Assembly (NCBI GenBank): GCA_002305725.1 | Contig: DBQM01000016.1 | Coordinates: 10,921-74,920 of the forward strand | Origin: Ruminococcus sp. UBA1394 | GTDB taxonomy: Bacteria > Bacillota > Clostridia > Oscillospirales > Ruminococcaceae | Reading direction: 5' to 3' | Length of the DNA stretch: 64,000 nucleotides | Shown: positions 1 to 7,052 of the stretch, piece after piece | Position numbering within the stretch: position 1 is the stretch's first letter | Layout: each line of letters starts with the position of its first letter | Notes under the pieces: generated by a model | What the model was told of the DNA's origin: nothing | What the model saw: only the letters and a program-made list of their open reading frames with translations | Databases searched by the model: none | Program-made: the position numbers and the translations under genes

Positions 1-186
1 TTTGAGAAGTAAAGTAGTTCTCAGCTTGCAAAGACTTCTTATGATTCTTAATTCTTTTGTTTCATCAAGCTGAGTGATTGCTTCGGGGCAGTCATTAAAA
101 TAATTTTCTTCCAGCGCACGCCGGTTTACACCGGACATATATGCGACTATTGACACAATATCCTTTGTGTTTTCTTTGTAATACAC
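1..186 (-). CDS. hypothetical protein, 3' end cut by window edge
   Basis: An open frame of 62 codons starts at a GTG (184-186) and runs off the left edge. An AGGAGG ribosome site (194-199) lies 7 bases upstream. The competing in-line ATG (186-188, other frame) meets a stop after 13 codons, so GTG is preferred. The visible part is charged and helical, with a KLRTTLLLK end, and shows no membrane segment or motif I recognise. It is not AgrB-like as far as it can be read. It lies on the same strand as the AgrD-like gene, about 590 bases downstream of it, but repeats and a hairpin separate the two, so co-transcription is doubtful. Confidence 0.6.
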   Translation of the reverse strand, partial: MYYKENTKDIVSIVAYMSGVNRRALEENYFNDCPEAITQLDETKELRIIRSLCKLRTTLLLK

Positions 187-250
187 ATTTATTCCTCCTG
201 TTTCTTCTGACTTGTCAGGTGTTTGTTTACTGGTGTTCCTGACACTTACA

Positions 251-374
251 ATTATATCATAAAATCAAGGATTTTTGATATAATCGCCCGATATGCAGGG
301 AGCAAATCTCTGATTTGCGTATCTGCAAGGGCATATAAATAAATTATAATAAATGCTTTGCATTTATTATATCA
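251..374 (+). repeat. tripartite hairpin repeat, family A, copy 1
   Basis: Three consecutive hairpins: an AT-rich arm (ATTATATCA paired with TGATATAAT, 251-284), a conserved core (CGATATGCAGGGAGC...GCGTATCTGCAAGG, about 288-331) and a second AT-rich arm (TAATAAATGC paired with GCATTTATTA, to 374). The core sequence recurs at 1187-1306 (inverted) and 8400-8533, while the arms keep their folding but change sequence. Confidence 0.75.
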
Positions 375-477
375 TAAATTCTGAAATTTATAAAGACGGG
401 AAAAGAAAATATTTCAAGGAAAATTATAAATAAATCACAGAAAATCTGCAAGCAGATGTGCGGCAAAGGCGTTAGCT

Positions 478-526
478 GTTAATTGTGCGGTGTTGCCTAA
501 AGTAAAAAGGCAGCACAGTTTTTTAT
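478..526 (+). terminator. terminator-like hairpin in gene-free DNA
   Basis: GTGTTGCCT pairs with AGGCAGCAC across a short A-rich loop and is followed by a T-run (TTTTTT) on the plus strand. No plus-strand gene precedes it in the window, so its partner is unknown. The rest of 201-592 holds family-A copy 1 and otherwise nothing I can assign. Confidence 0.35.
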
Positions 527-592
527 AAACTAATGCCGCCTTTACAGGACAAAGATAGATTTAAGAAAATACCAATAAAGAAAGAATGGGGG

Positions 593-771
593 TTAAGGAA
601 CCACTGATTAAATCACGCCTTCGGCTTGGCACACATCTTGCTTGCATATTTTCCGTCATTTCACACAGAAATTTCTTGACATACGCCAGTATGCCTGCGA
701 AATTTCTATGCAATCTGCCGAAAAATCTGACTGCGCAATCTGCGCACCAGATTTAATCAGTGTTTCCTTAA
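593..771. repeat. MITE-like element with terminal inverted repeats, complete copy
   Basis: About 180 bases bounded by inverted ends: TTAAGGAACCACTGATTAAA at the left and the reverse complement of TAAGGAAACACTGATTAAAT at the right (751-771). It carries no ORF. The interior contains CATACGCCAGTATGCCTGCG, whose reverse complement reappears at the window end (63950-64000) together with GCGCAGTCAGATTTTT, so this is a dispersed family. The right end lies 3 bases beyond the stop codon of the AgrD-like gene. Confidence 0.7.
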
Positions 772-774
772 TTC

Positions 775-915
775 TTACTTGATCATTTCCTTAAGAGCCT
801 TTGGTTCCTTCGGCTGGTGACAGCCGTAATATGATGTGGAACCACAAGCCTTGATTGCTGTGTTCATGCCAACCTTTGCAGCTGCTTCCATGATTTTCTT
901 TGAAATCTTTTTCAT
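775..915 (-). CDS. agrD: AgrD-like cyclic (thio)lactone autoinducer peptide precursor
   Basis: A 46-aa precursor with the three-part AgrD layout: an amphipathic Lys-rich N-terminal helix (MKKISKKIMEAAAKVGMNTA), a short ring-forming core (ACGSTSYYGC, residues 23-32), and the charged Pro-containing tail HQPKEPKALKEMIK that resembles the AgrB recognition tail (compare the HQPEEP and YQPKxP tails of clostridial AgrD). Counting five residues back from the usual cleavage point before HQP gives Ser28, so a lactone ring is possible. Cys24 or Cys32 could instead form a thiolactone or disulfide. The AGGCGG ribosome site (925-930) is 9 bases from the ATG, and a promoter with 17-base spacing lies at 986-1014. 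The LytTR regulator and GHKL sensor start about 470 bases away on the other strand. No AgrB protease is present in the window. It could be another small peptide, but the tail makes AgrD the best call. Confidence 0.72.
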   Translation of the reverse strand: MKKISKKIMEAAAKVGMNTAIKACGSTSYYGCHQPKEPKALKEMIK

Positions 916-985
916 TTTTAATTTCCGCCTTTCAATTTATTTGATGCTTTTTTGCTTCTGGAATATAATTCCATCTGACAATCAT

Positions 986-1014
986 ATAATAACACATTTT
1001 TCCGGCGTTTTCAA
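986..1014 (-). promoter_or_regulatory. promoter of the AgrD-like gene
   Basis: On the minus strand: -35 TTGAAA (1009-1014), 17-base spacer, -10 TATTAT (986-991). Transcription would start near 979 and give a leader of about 60 bases. Confidence 0.6.
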
Positions 1015-1137
1015 ACAGTTTGCCTGAAAAGTTAATTATTTTCACTAAAATTCGGTTTTAACACTTTGTTCATACTTTGTAAATTGTTTTTTAATATATA
1101 CTTAATTGTTTAGACATAATTTTTAATATGTTAACAA

Positions 1138-1194
1138 AAAGTTAATAGTTTATTAATAGTATGTTCAGTTTTTAGATTTATTTTATGCTATAAT
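1138..1194 (+). promoter_or_regulatory. LytTR (AgrA-type) direct repeat next to a weak promoter
   Basis: AAAGTTAAT (1138-1146) and TATGTTCAG (1160-1168) match the LytTR half-site [TA][AC][CA]GTTN[AG][TG] in 9/9 and 8/9 positions. They lie 22 bases apart start to start, the usual AgrA-type phasing. A TATAAT (1189-1194) lies about 20 bases downstream, with a poor -35 overlapping the second half-site, as expected for an activator-dependent promoter reading toward the regulator gene. The inference rests on consensus matching only. Confidence 0.5.
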
Positions 1195-1306
1195 AAATGT
1201 ATAACATTTATTATATTTTTTTAAAAGTCCTTGCAGATACGCAAATCAAAGATTTGCTCCCTGCATATCGGTCAATTATAGCATAATCAAAAGATTATGC
1301 TATAAT
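1187..1306 (-). repeat. tripartite hairpin repeat, family A, copy 2 (inverted)
   Basis: The same three-hairpin plan as the copy at 251-374 in opposite orientation: arm TATAATAAATG/CATTTATTATA, core GCAGATACGC...CTGCATATCGG (about 1228-1270), arm TATAGCATAATC/GATTATGCTATA. The 19-mer TTATGCTATAATAAATGTA occurs at 1183-1201 and again at 1295-1313, so an upstream -10 element is duplicated across the element. Confidence 0.75.
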
Positions 1307-1339
1307 AAATGTAGTATATTTTACAATACAGTAATCTGA

Positions 1340-1369
1340 TTGACAAACAGATAAGGAATAGAGTATAAT
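1340..1369 (+). promoter_or_regulatory. possible core promoter immediately before the LytTR regulator
   Basis: TTGACA (1340-1345), 18-base spacer, TATAAT (1364-1369). The predicted start near 1376 would fall inside the ribosome site GGAG (1374-1377), so this promoter would give an almost leaderless message. It may be a chance match, with the real start further upstream. Confidence 0.35.
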
Positions 1370-1384
1370 GTATGGAGAATAAAT

Positions 1385-2101
1385 ATGATTAAAATGGCGG
1401 TTTTTGACAATGACATAGAAAGCGCAGTTTATATAAGAAATTCTGTGGAAAACTGCATGAGAAGATATAGTCAGAAGTATGAAATAATGCTCTATACCAG
1501 CAGGGATGAGCTTCTGCTTGACCATGACAAATTTGATGTCATTTTTATCAGTACTGAATTTAAGGATACAGACGATGCGGCCCTTGCAAAAACAATAAAG
1601 CTTTCCTCTCCTCTTACAAAGCTTATATTTGTTTCCGGAAATCAGCGTGCAGCATACAAGGCTATAAAGTATCAGCCATATGCATTTATAAGGACCTCCT
1701 ATATGGATATAGATATTTCCGAGGCTGTGTCCTCATTTATTCATGAAATAAACGGAAAGGGAAAACTTTTCACATTTAAAACTGAAAATGCCACAATAAA
1801 TATTAATGTTAATGATATAAGCTATTTTGAAACTTTCGGGCATACTATAGAAATCAATCTGAATGACAGGGTTATTCCTATAAGGGGCAGTCTTAAATCT
1901 CTTGAAAACCAGTTCAGCCAGTATGGTTTTGTAAGGATACATAAAAGTTATCTTGTTAACTGTCGTTTTGTATACGCAGTCAGCCGTCAGAATATAACGC
2001 TTCATAACATGAAAACACTCCCTGTCAGCAAGGGCAGGGCAGATGAGATAAGGGACAGGCTGAAAGGATATCTTGACAAATGTTCCCCGGCATATATGTG
2101 A
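1385..2101 (+). CDS. LytTR-family response regulator (AgrA-like) with a degenerate receiver
   Basis: 238 aa. Residues 1-115 have the receiver fold pattern, starting with the acidic pair D8/D10, but the phosphoacceptor position reads IFIST (Ser56) where active receivers have an Asp. The conserved Lys region reads AFIRTS instead of a K-P motif. Residues about 125-230 form a LytTR DNA-binding domain (ISYFE, FVRIHKSYLVN, LPVSKGR). It therefore probably binds DNA without classic phosphorylation. The GGAG ribosome site (1374-1377) supports the ATG. It is followed after 28 bases by the GHKL-type sensor gene, giving an agrA-agrC-like pair beside an AgrD-like gene. It likely acts at the LytTR repeat upstream. 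Confidence 0.85.
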   Translation: MIKMAVFDNDIESAVYIRNSVENCMRRYSQKYEIMLYTSRDELLLDHDKFDVIFISTEFKDTDDAALAKTIKLSSPLTKLIFVSGNQRAAYKAIKYQPYAFIRTSYMDIDISEAVSSFIHEINGKGKLFTFKTENATININVNDISYFETFGHTIEINLNDRVIPIRGSLKSLENQFSQYGFVRIHKSYLVNCRFVYAVSRQNITLHNMKTLPVSKGRADEIRDRLKGYLDKCSPAYM

Positions 2102-2129
2102 GAGATTGTAATTTAAGGATTTTTATAAT

Positions 2130-3395
2130 ATGAGTGAGTACATAAATATTATATGGGAAATAATAGAGCTGATCGCAACGGTTCTTGAATGCGTTATGAT
2201 CACTTTTTTTGTCATAGGTATGCTCGGATTCAGGAACATACATTTAAAAAACGTCAAGACAATCGGTTTTATCGGAGTATCATGTATAAACAGTATATTT
2301 ATTTCGGCTTACATAGGTGTAGATTCAATTACAGCAGCAAATCAGATATTGATATGTGCATTATTCAGTATATTCTTTTTAAGGGGCAGTTTTCTCTATA
2401 AAATATATGTATCAGCGCTTTCCATGTTTTTTATTCTTATAATCAATTCTGTTATACTAACGCTTATGAGCACCCTTTTTAAGACCCCGATATTTGTTCT
2501 TATTTCAACCTCGGGGACGCTCAGACTTGCCGTCCTGTTCCTTACAAAGTCGGTTTATTTTATAGTAACAAAGTTTATGATAAGGCTTTCAAAATCGTTT
2601 ACACTGCGCCTTTCCAAAGCTGAGAGTATTTATACTGTTTCTGTTTTTCTTATGACGCTCGTTGCCGGAAATATTCTTTTTGAAATTACCGCATCAGCAA
2701 GATTTTCCATACAATTTTCCGCCATAACTTTTGCGGCGCTTTTTGCAGTTAATATTCTGAATCTGGTAATCGTCAGAAAAATTCATAAGATAAGTGTTAA
2801 TTCAGCGGGGATAGACAGAATAGCGCAGGAAATCATAAAACAGAATGAAAAGATAAAAAAACTTTATCAGTTTTATCCGGAAATCAGCAATGCAGAGATA
2901 AACCGGATTGAAAGTGCTGAAAAAAGTGCAGATATACGGCATGATTTGCAGTATTCCCACAATCTGAACTGTATTATACTTAATGCACAGGAAAAATGCA
3001 GAAGGAAAAAAATTATTTTCAATTACAGTATTTCCCCTAATATTCATGAATTTCCGGAAAATGATATTGAAAATGTGATTGCCGGTCTTTTGAATGAATC
3101 CATCGGGGCTTATAACAGATGGGAATATAAGCCGAATATTGATATGGAAATTCTCAGTAAAAATAAATATATGAGCATTATAATTTCACATTATATCAGG
3201 GGTACGGATGTGGAATTGCTTATGGAGGACAAAAAAAGCGAATCTGTCCCTTTTAATCCTTACCGCAATAAGATAATAAGCTATACCCTTGCAAAATATA
3301 ACGGATTTATTTTTCGCAGTCAGAAGAGAGATAAGATAATAACAAATGTGTGGCTTGATTTTTCGGGCAATTCGTTTAACAGAAAATGCAGCTGA
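2130..3395 (+). CDS. GHKL-type membrane sensor (AgrC-like), apparently a pseudokinase
   Basis: 421 aa. Residues about 10-215 contain six or seven hydrophobic segments, as in AgrC-type peptide receptors. About 225-421 is a GHKL-like cytoplasmic part. YSHNLNCIILNAQEK (about 275-289) aligns with the NxxxNxLL segment that precedes the ATPase domain. The RHD at 270-272 is too close to it to be a normal H-box. The N-box reads GLLNESIGA instead of LLDNAIEA (Asn replaced by Glu323), and no GxGxG box is seen in the PFNPYRNKIISYTLAKYNG stretch. ATP binding and autophosphorylation therefore look lost. An AAGGA site precedes the ATG. The gene ends in a hairpin (3396-3418) shared with the convergent folC. 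It likely senses the cyclic peptide and controls the LytTR partner by binding. Confidence 0.78.
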   Translation: MSEYINIIWEIIELIATVLECVMITFFVIGMLGFRNIHLKNVKTIGFIGVSCINSIFISAYIGVDSITAANQILICALFSIFFLRGSFLYKIYVSALSMFFILIINSVILTLMSTLFKTPIFVLISTSGTLRLAVLFLTKSVYFIVTKFMIRLSKSFTLRLSKAESIYTVSVFLMTLVAGNILFEITASARFSIQFSAITFAALFAVNILNLVIVRKIHKISVNSAGIDRIAQEIIKQNEKIKKLYQFYPEISNAEINRIESAEKSADIRHDLQYSHNLNCIILNAQEKCRRKKIIFNYSISPNIHEFPENDIENVIAGLLNESIGAYNRWEYKPNIDMEILSKNKYMSIIISHYIRGTDVELLMEDKKSESVPFNPYRNKIISYTLAKYNGFIFRSQKRDKIITNVWLDFSGNSFNRKCS

Positions 3396-3418
3396 ACCTG
3401 TCCTATCTGGGCAGGTTT
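3396..3418. terminator. hairpin between convergent sensor and folC genes
   Basis: AACCTG and CAGGTT with an inner CC/GG pair form a compact hairpin spanning the end of folC and just past the sensor stop codon. The following T-run is weak, so termination is only probable. Confidence 0.4.
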
Positions 3419-4701
3419 CTGTATTTCTTTATAAATTCCCGTCTTGCTGCTGACGCAAGATAAAGCGAACCGCAGATAAGAACGGCTGAATTTTTTTTCA
3501 TAGCAAGTTCCATTGCTTTGTTTAGGGCGGTTTTGTAGTCACAGGCTTCACACGCACAGCTGAAATATTTCATAAGCTCACGGGCGTCCATATTGTTTTC
3601 AATGTAGCCGTCTGCGCAGATTGCAGTATCAAGTATTTCAGACAATCTCTTTCCGGCATATTCCGGATTTTTACCGTTCATCATTCCCACAATTCCTATG
3701 ATACTGCGGTCAGATGACTTAATTATGTCAATGAGCGAATCTATACCGGAAATGTTGTGTCCGCCGTCTGCAATGACAGGCGGATTTTTGCTTAAAACCT
3801 CAATGCGCAGTTTCACCTTAGCCGATTCAAGCCCCTGCTTCAAGGCTTTATCCGATACTGAAAATCCGCAGTTTCTTAAAATGTTCACCGCCTCAATTGC
3901 TGTAAGCGCATTGTTTACCTGGTGACTGCCGCACATATTTATGCGATAGTTCGCTCCCTTATATTTAAAATCAGTTCCGGAAATATCAGAGTGAACTGTA
4001 ACACATTCAGAAACTTCCGGCATAACAAGCGGACTGCTGCATTCTGCCGCCTTTTTCCTTGCAATATCAACTGTATCAGCAATATTGTCAGCCGACAGTA
4101 TAACAGGACAGCCTTTTTTGATAATACCTGTTTTCTGCACGGCTATTTCAGCAACAGTATTTCCAAGCAGCTGGGTGTGGTCGAGGGAAACGGAGGTTAT
4201 GACCGATAAAAGCGGACTTTCAATAATGTTTGTGGCGTCAAGGAGTCCGCCGATACCCGTTTCAAGAAACACGATATCGCATTTCTCTTCCAGAAAATAA
4301 ATAAGCGCAACAGCAAAGGTTATTTCAAACTGCGAGTATATCTCGTCGGATACTGCCGATTTTACCCTGCCGCATATTTCTTCCAGTCTTTCATCCGGAA
4401 TGTTTTCGCCGTTAATTCTGATACGGTCGTTGTATTCTTCAATGAAAGGGGAGGTGAACTGTCCGGTTCTGTATCCGGATTTTATGAGGACTTCAGACAT
4501 ATATTCAAGGGTTGAGCCTTTGCCGTTTGTTCCGGCAATGTGTACGAATTTCTGCCCGTTCTGAGGGTTGTCAAGCCTTTTTAGCAGACCGGATATTCTT
4601 GAAAGGTCGGTTACCTTCTTGCCTGTATGGCTGAAACTGTTAATATATTCTATTGCGTTAAAGGACACTTTAAAACACTCCTGTTTTTGTACTTGTACCA
4701 T
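3403..4701 (-). CDS. folC: folylpolyglutamate synthase / dihydrofolate synthase
   Basis: 432 aa, normal for FolC. It adds glutamate to folates (and probably to dihydropteroate) using ATP in the cytoplasm. The Mur-ligase-type P-loop GTNGKGST lies at residues 57-64 and is followed by the characteristic TGQFTSPF. GIGGLLDATN and the HTQLLG region carry the Mg/ATP contacts, and a C-terminal ligase domain follows DGGHN. An AGGAGG site lies 11 bases from the ATG. The gene stands alone, divergent from the biotin operon and convergent with the agrC-like gene. No other folate genes are in the window. Confidence 0.93.
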   Translation of the reverse strand: MVQVQKQECFKVSFNAIEYINSFSHTGKKVTDLSRISGLLKRLDNPQNGQKFVHIAGTNGKGSTLEYMSEVLIKSGYRTGQFTSPFIEEYNDRIRINGENIPDERLEEICGRVKSAVSDEIYSQFEITFAVALIYFLEEKCDIVFLETGIGGLLDATNIIESPLLSVITSVSLDHTQLLGNTVAEIAVQKTGIIKKGCPVILSADNIADTVDIARKKAAECSSPLVMPEVSECVTVHSDISGTDFKYKGANYRINMCGSHQVNNALTAIEAVNILRNCGFSVSDKALKQGLESAKVKLRIEVLSKNPPVIADGGHNISGIDSLIDIIKSSDRSIIGIVGMMNGKNPEYAGKRLSEILDTAICADGYIENNMDARELMKYFSCACEACDYKTALNKAMELAMKKNSAVLICGSLYLASAARREFIKKYRNLPR

Positions 4702-4747
4702 TTATTATATCACCTCCTTATTGCTTATGTCAAACCGCAAATTCGAA

Positions 4748-4802
4748 TTGTCACCCTAATGGAAATATACAGGTTGACATTACAACGGATATGTGATATA
4801 AT
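4748..4802 (+). promoter_or_regulatory. BirA-type operator overlapping the biotin operon promoter
   Basis: TTGTCACCC (4748-4756) and GGTTGACAT (4772-4780) form an inverted repeat, each one base from TTGTCAACC/GGTTGACAA, the known BirA half-site form, separated by 15 bases. The right half overlaps the -35 TTGACA (4774-4779). A 17-base spacer leads to TATAAT (4797-4802). Biotin-dependent repression by a BirA with a DNA-binding domain, encoded elsewhere, is inferred. Confidence 0.7.
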
Positions 4803-4832
4803 CATACTGACAAAACAAACCGGAGGTTAAAT

Positions 4833-5411
4833 ATGGAAAACGTTAAAACGAAAAGATTCACCAAAACCGCAGACATGGTTTTATGTGCTATGTTTGCGGC
4901 GCTTATTGCTGTTGGGGCATTTATAAGAATACCTGTGCCCTATGTACCGTTCACAATGCAGCTTTTCTTTACAACCCTTGCCGGACTTCTTCTCGGTCCT
5001 AAGTGGGGTGCGGCAAGTTCGCTTGTGTACATGATAACCGGTCTTATCGGTATTCCTGTGTTTACTGAGGGAGGCGGTCCCGGCTATATTTTCAAGCCAA
5101 GCTTCGGCTATATAATAGGCTTTGTAATCGGAGCGTATGTTACCGGAATTATTGCGACAAAGTCCTCAAAGCCGTCATTTAAAAGACTTCTTGCGGCGTC
5201 TTTAGCAGGTCTTGCTATTGTCTATGCTTTCGGCATGATTTACTGCTACATGATTTCAAATTTCTATCTCGGAACAGATATGAGCGTTAAGACTGTATTT
5301 TTATACTGCTTTCTTTTCATTGTCCCCGGAGATTTTGCACTGTGCTTTCTTGCGGCGTTCTTGTCGCAGAGGCTTCTTCCGATTCTTAACAGAGAGAGGG
5401 GAAAAAGATGA
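4833..5411 (+). CDS. bioY: biotin ECF transporter S component BioY
   Basis: 192 aa with about six transmembrane helices and the BioY signatures TMQLFFTTLAGLLLG (about 48-62), GGGPGYIFKPSFGYIIGF (about 81-98) and an Arg/Lys-rich C-terminus. It is the membrane subunit that captures biotin. In this family it normally works with a shared ECF ATPase module, which is not encoded here. A CGGAGG ribosome site sits before the ATG. It is the first gene of a bioYBDA operon; its TGA overlaps the bioB start (ATGA at 5408-5411). The upstream BirA-type operator fits its role. Confidence 0.95.
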   Translation: MENVKTKRFTKTADMVLCAMFAALIAVGAFIRIPVPYVPFTMQLFFTTLAGLLLGPKWGAASSLVYMITGLIGIPVFTEGGGPGYIFKPSFGYIIGFVIGAYVTGIIATKSSKPSFKRLLAASLAGLAIVYAFGMIYCYMISNFYLGTDMSVKTVFLYCFLFIVPGDFALCFLAAFLSQRLLPILNRERGKR

Positions 5412-6379
5412 GTTTTGTATCAGAATTAAAGGAAAAGGTTTTAAGCGGATATCAGGTCACAAAAAACGAGGCTATGCAGCTTTGGGACTGCGACTATGAT
5501 GAGCTTTGCAGTAGCGCTGACGAAATAAGACAGTATTTCTGCAAAAACAATTTCGATATCTGTACTATTATTAACGGCAAAAGTGGTAAGTGCTCCGAAA
5601 ACTGCAAATTCTGTGCGCAGTCCTCTTTTTACCATACAGGTGCAGGGGAATACCCTCTGCTTGATACGGAAAGTATTGTCAAAGAGGCTGTTTACAATGC
5701 CGAACACGGCATACTGCGCTTTTCTATCGTTACTTCCGGAAAAAAGCTGAACGATTCCGAGATAGACAAGATGTGCGAGGCTGTAAAAGAGATACATAAA
5801 AATGCTGACATTTCCGTCTGTGTTTCTTTCGGACTGCTTAACGAGGAGCAGTATAAAAGGCTGAAAGACGCAGGCGTTTCAAGGGTACACAACAACCTTG
5901 AAACCTCAGAGAATAACTTCAGAAATGTCTGTACCACTCATACATTTGAGGACAAGATAAACGCAATAAAGGCGGCTCAGAGCGCAGGACTGAACGTCTG
6001 CAGCGGCGGTATCATGGGACTTGGGGAAACAAATGAGGACAGGACCGACATGGCGCTGACTCTGAGAGAGCTGGGTATAAAGTCAGTCCCTGTGAATATG
6101 CTCAATCCTATCTGCGGCACGCCCTTTGAAAACAACCAGAAGCTTACTGAAAAGGATATGTGCCGTATCTGCGCTGTTTACCGCTTTATTCTTCCCGATG
6201 CGGCGATACGCCTTGCAGGAGGACGGGGACTTATGGAGCAGAAAGGAAAAGAATGCTTCAAATCCGGGGCAAACGCCGCAATTTCCGGCGATATGCTGAC
6301 AACTTCCGGCATTACCATTGAAACGGATATGCAACTGCTGAAAGAACTTGATTACAGGACGGTGCTTTGCAATGAGTAA
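5408..6379 (+). CDS. bioB: biotin synthase
   Basis: 323 aa, normal for BioB. It is a radical-SAM enzyme that inserts sulfur into dethiobiotin. The CxxxCxxC cluster (C62, C66, C69 in GKCSENCKFCAQSS) binds the SAM-coordinating 4Fe-4S cluster. The HNLETS and GGIMGLGET motifs of the barrel are present, as is the RLAGGR segment that binds the auxiliary cluster. Translation is coupled to bioY by a 4-base overlap, and the 3' end overlaps bioD by 8 bases. Confidence 0.95.
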   Translation: MSFVSELKEKVLSGYQVTKNEAMQLWDCDYDELCSSADEIRQYFCKNNFDICTIINGKSGKCSENCKFCAQSSFYHTGAGEYPLLDTESIVKEAVYNAEHGILRFSIVTSGKKLNDSEIDKMCEAVKEIHKNADISVCVSFGLLNEEQYKRLKDAGVSRVHNNLETSENNFRNVCTTHTFEDKINAIKAAQSAGLNVCSGGIMGLGETNEDRTDMALTLRELGIKSVPVNMLNPICGTPFENNQKLTEKDMCRICAVYRFILPDAAIRLAGGRGLMEQKGKECFKSGANAAISGDMLTTSGITIETDMQLLKELDYRTVLCNE

Positions 6380-7037
6380 GGGGATTTTTGTTACGGCTAC
6401 GGGAACTGACGTCGGCAAGACCTATGTTACGGCGCTTATCGTGAAAAAACTCCGTGAAAGCGGTCTGAACGCAGGATATTACAAGGCGGCGCTGAGCGGT
6501 GCGGACTGTATTGCGGAAAGCGACGCCGGATATGTTAACAAAACCGCAGGTATAAATCAGGAGGAAAACACTCTTATTTCCTACCTTTACAAAAACGCTG
6601 TCTCCCCGCACCTTGCGGCTGAAATCGAGGGAAACCCTGTCGAACTTGAAAAGGTAAAAGCGGACTATGAAAGGGTCTGTCAGATTTATGATTATGTAAC
6701 CGCCGAGGGCAGCGGCGGAATTATCTGCCCTATCCGCTGGGACGACAGGCACATTCTCCTTGAAGACATAATAAAGCTGCTGGGTGTTCCGGTTGTTGTG
6801 ATTGCGGAAAGCGGTCTGGGGACGATAAACTCAACAGTACTGACAACGGAATATTTAAAGGCAAAGGGAATAGCGGTAAAGGGTATAATTTTAAATAATT
6901 ATACGGGCGGTAAAATGCAGGAGGACAATCTTGAAATGATTGAGGAAATTTCGGGATTTCCGGTTATTGCCTGTGTTAAACCGGACGATAAGGATATTGA
7001 CATTGACAGCAAGTTTCTTGCAGGACTTTATGAATAA
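6372..7037 (+). CDS. bioD: dethiobiotin synthetase
   Basis: 221 aa. It is an ATP-dependent carboxylase that closes the ureido ring of 7,8-diaminopelargonate. The P-loop GTDVGKT lies near the N-terminus, followed by YKAALSG (usually YKPVxTG, a mild change) and AEGSGGIICPI. The start is the ATG at 6372, overlapping the last codons of bioB. A start further upstream (6348) would add eight non-conserved residues before the conserved KGIFVTATGTD and is rejected. bioA follows after 15 bases. Confidence 0.92.
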   Translation: MSKGIFVTATGTDVGKTYVTALIVKKLRESGLNAGYYKAALSGADCIAESDAGYVNKTAGINQEENTLISYLYKNAVSPHLAAEIEGNPVELEKVKADYERVCQIYDYVTAEGSGGIICPIRWDDRHILLEDIIKLLGVPVVVIAESGLGTINSTVLTTEYLKAKGIAVKGIILNNYTGGKMQEDNLEMIEEISGFPVIACVKPDDKDIDIDSKFLAGLYE

Positions 7038-7052
7038 CAGGAAGTGTAAAAA

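Noticed and set aside
836..1027. 63-residue plus-strand frame over the AgrD-like gene
   Set aside because: It runs against the minus-strand precursor and its promoter, with no ribosome site and a hydrophobic composition from the complementary strand.
1733..2005. Minus-strand frame inside the LytTR gene
   Set aside because: No start signals; it is antisense to a well-supported domain.
2940..2948. RHD in the AgrC-like sensor as the H-box
   Set aside because: Only about 8 residues separate it from the segment that directly precedes the ATPase domain, whereas a normal dimerisation domain needs about 40.
3403..4701. MurD/MurE ligase instead of FolC
   Set aside because: HIAGTNGKGST and the following QFTSPF are the folate-type signature, and the length is that of FolC.
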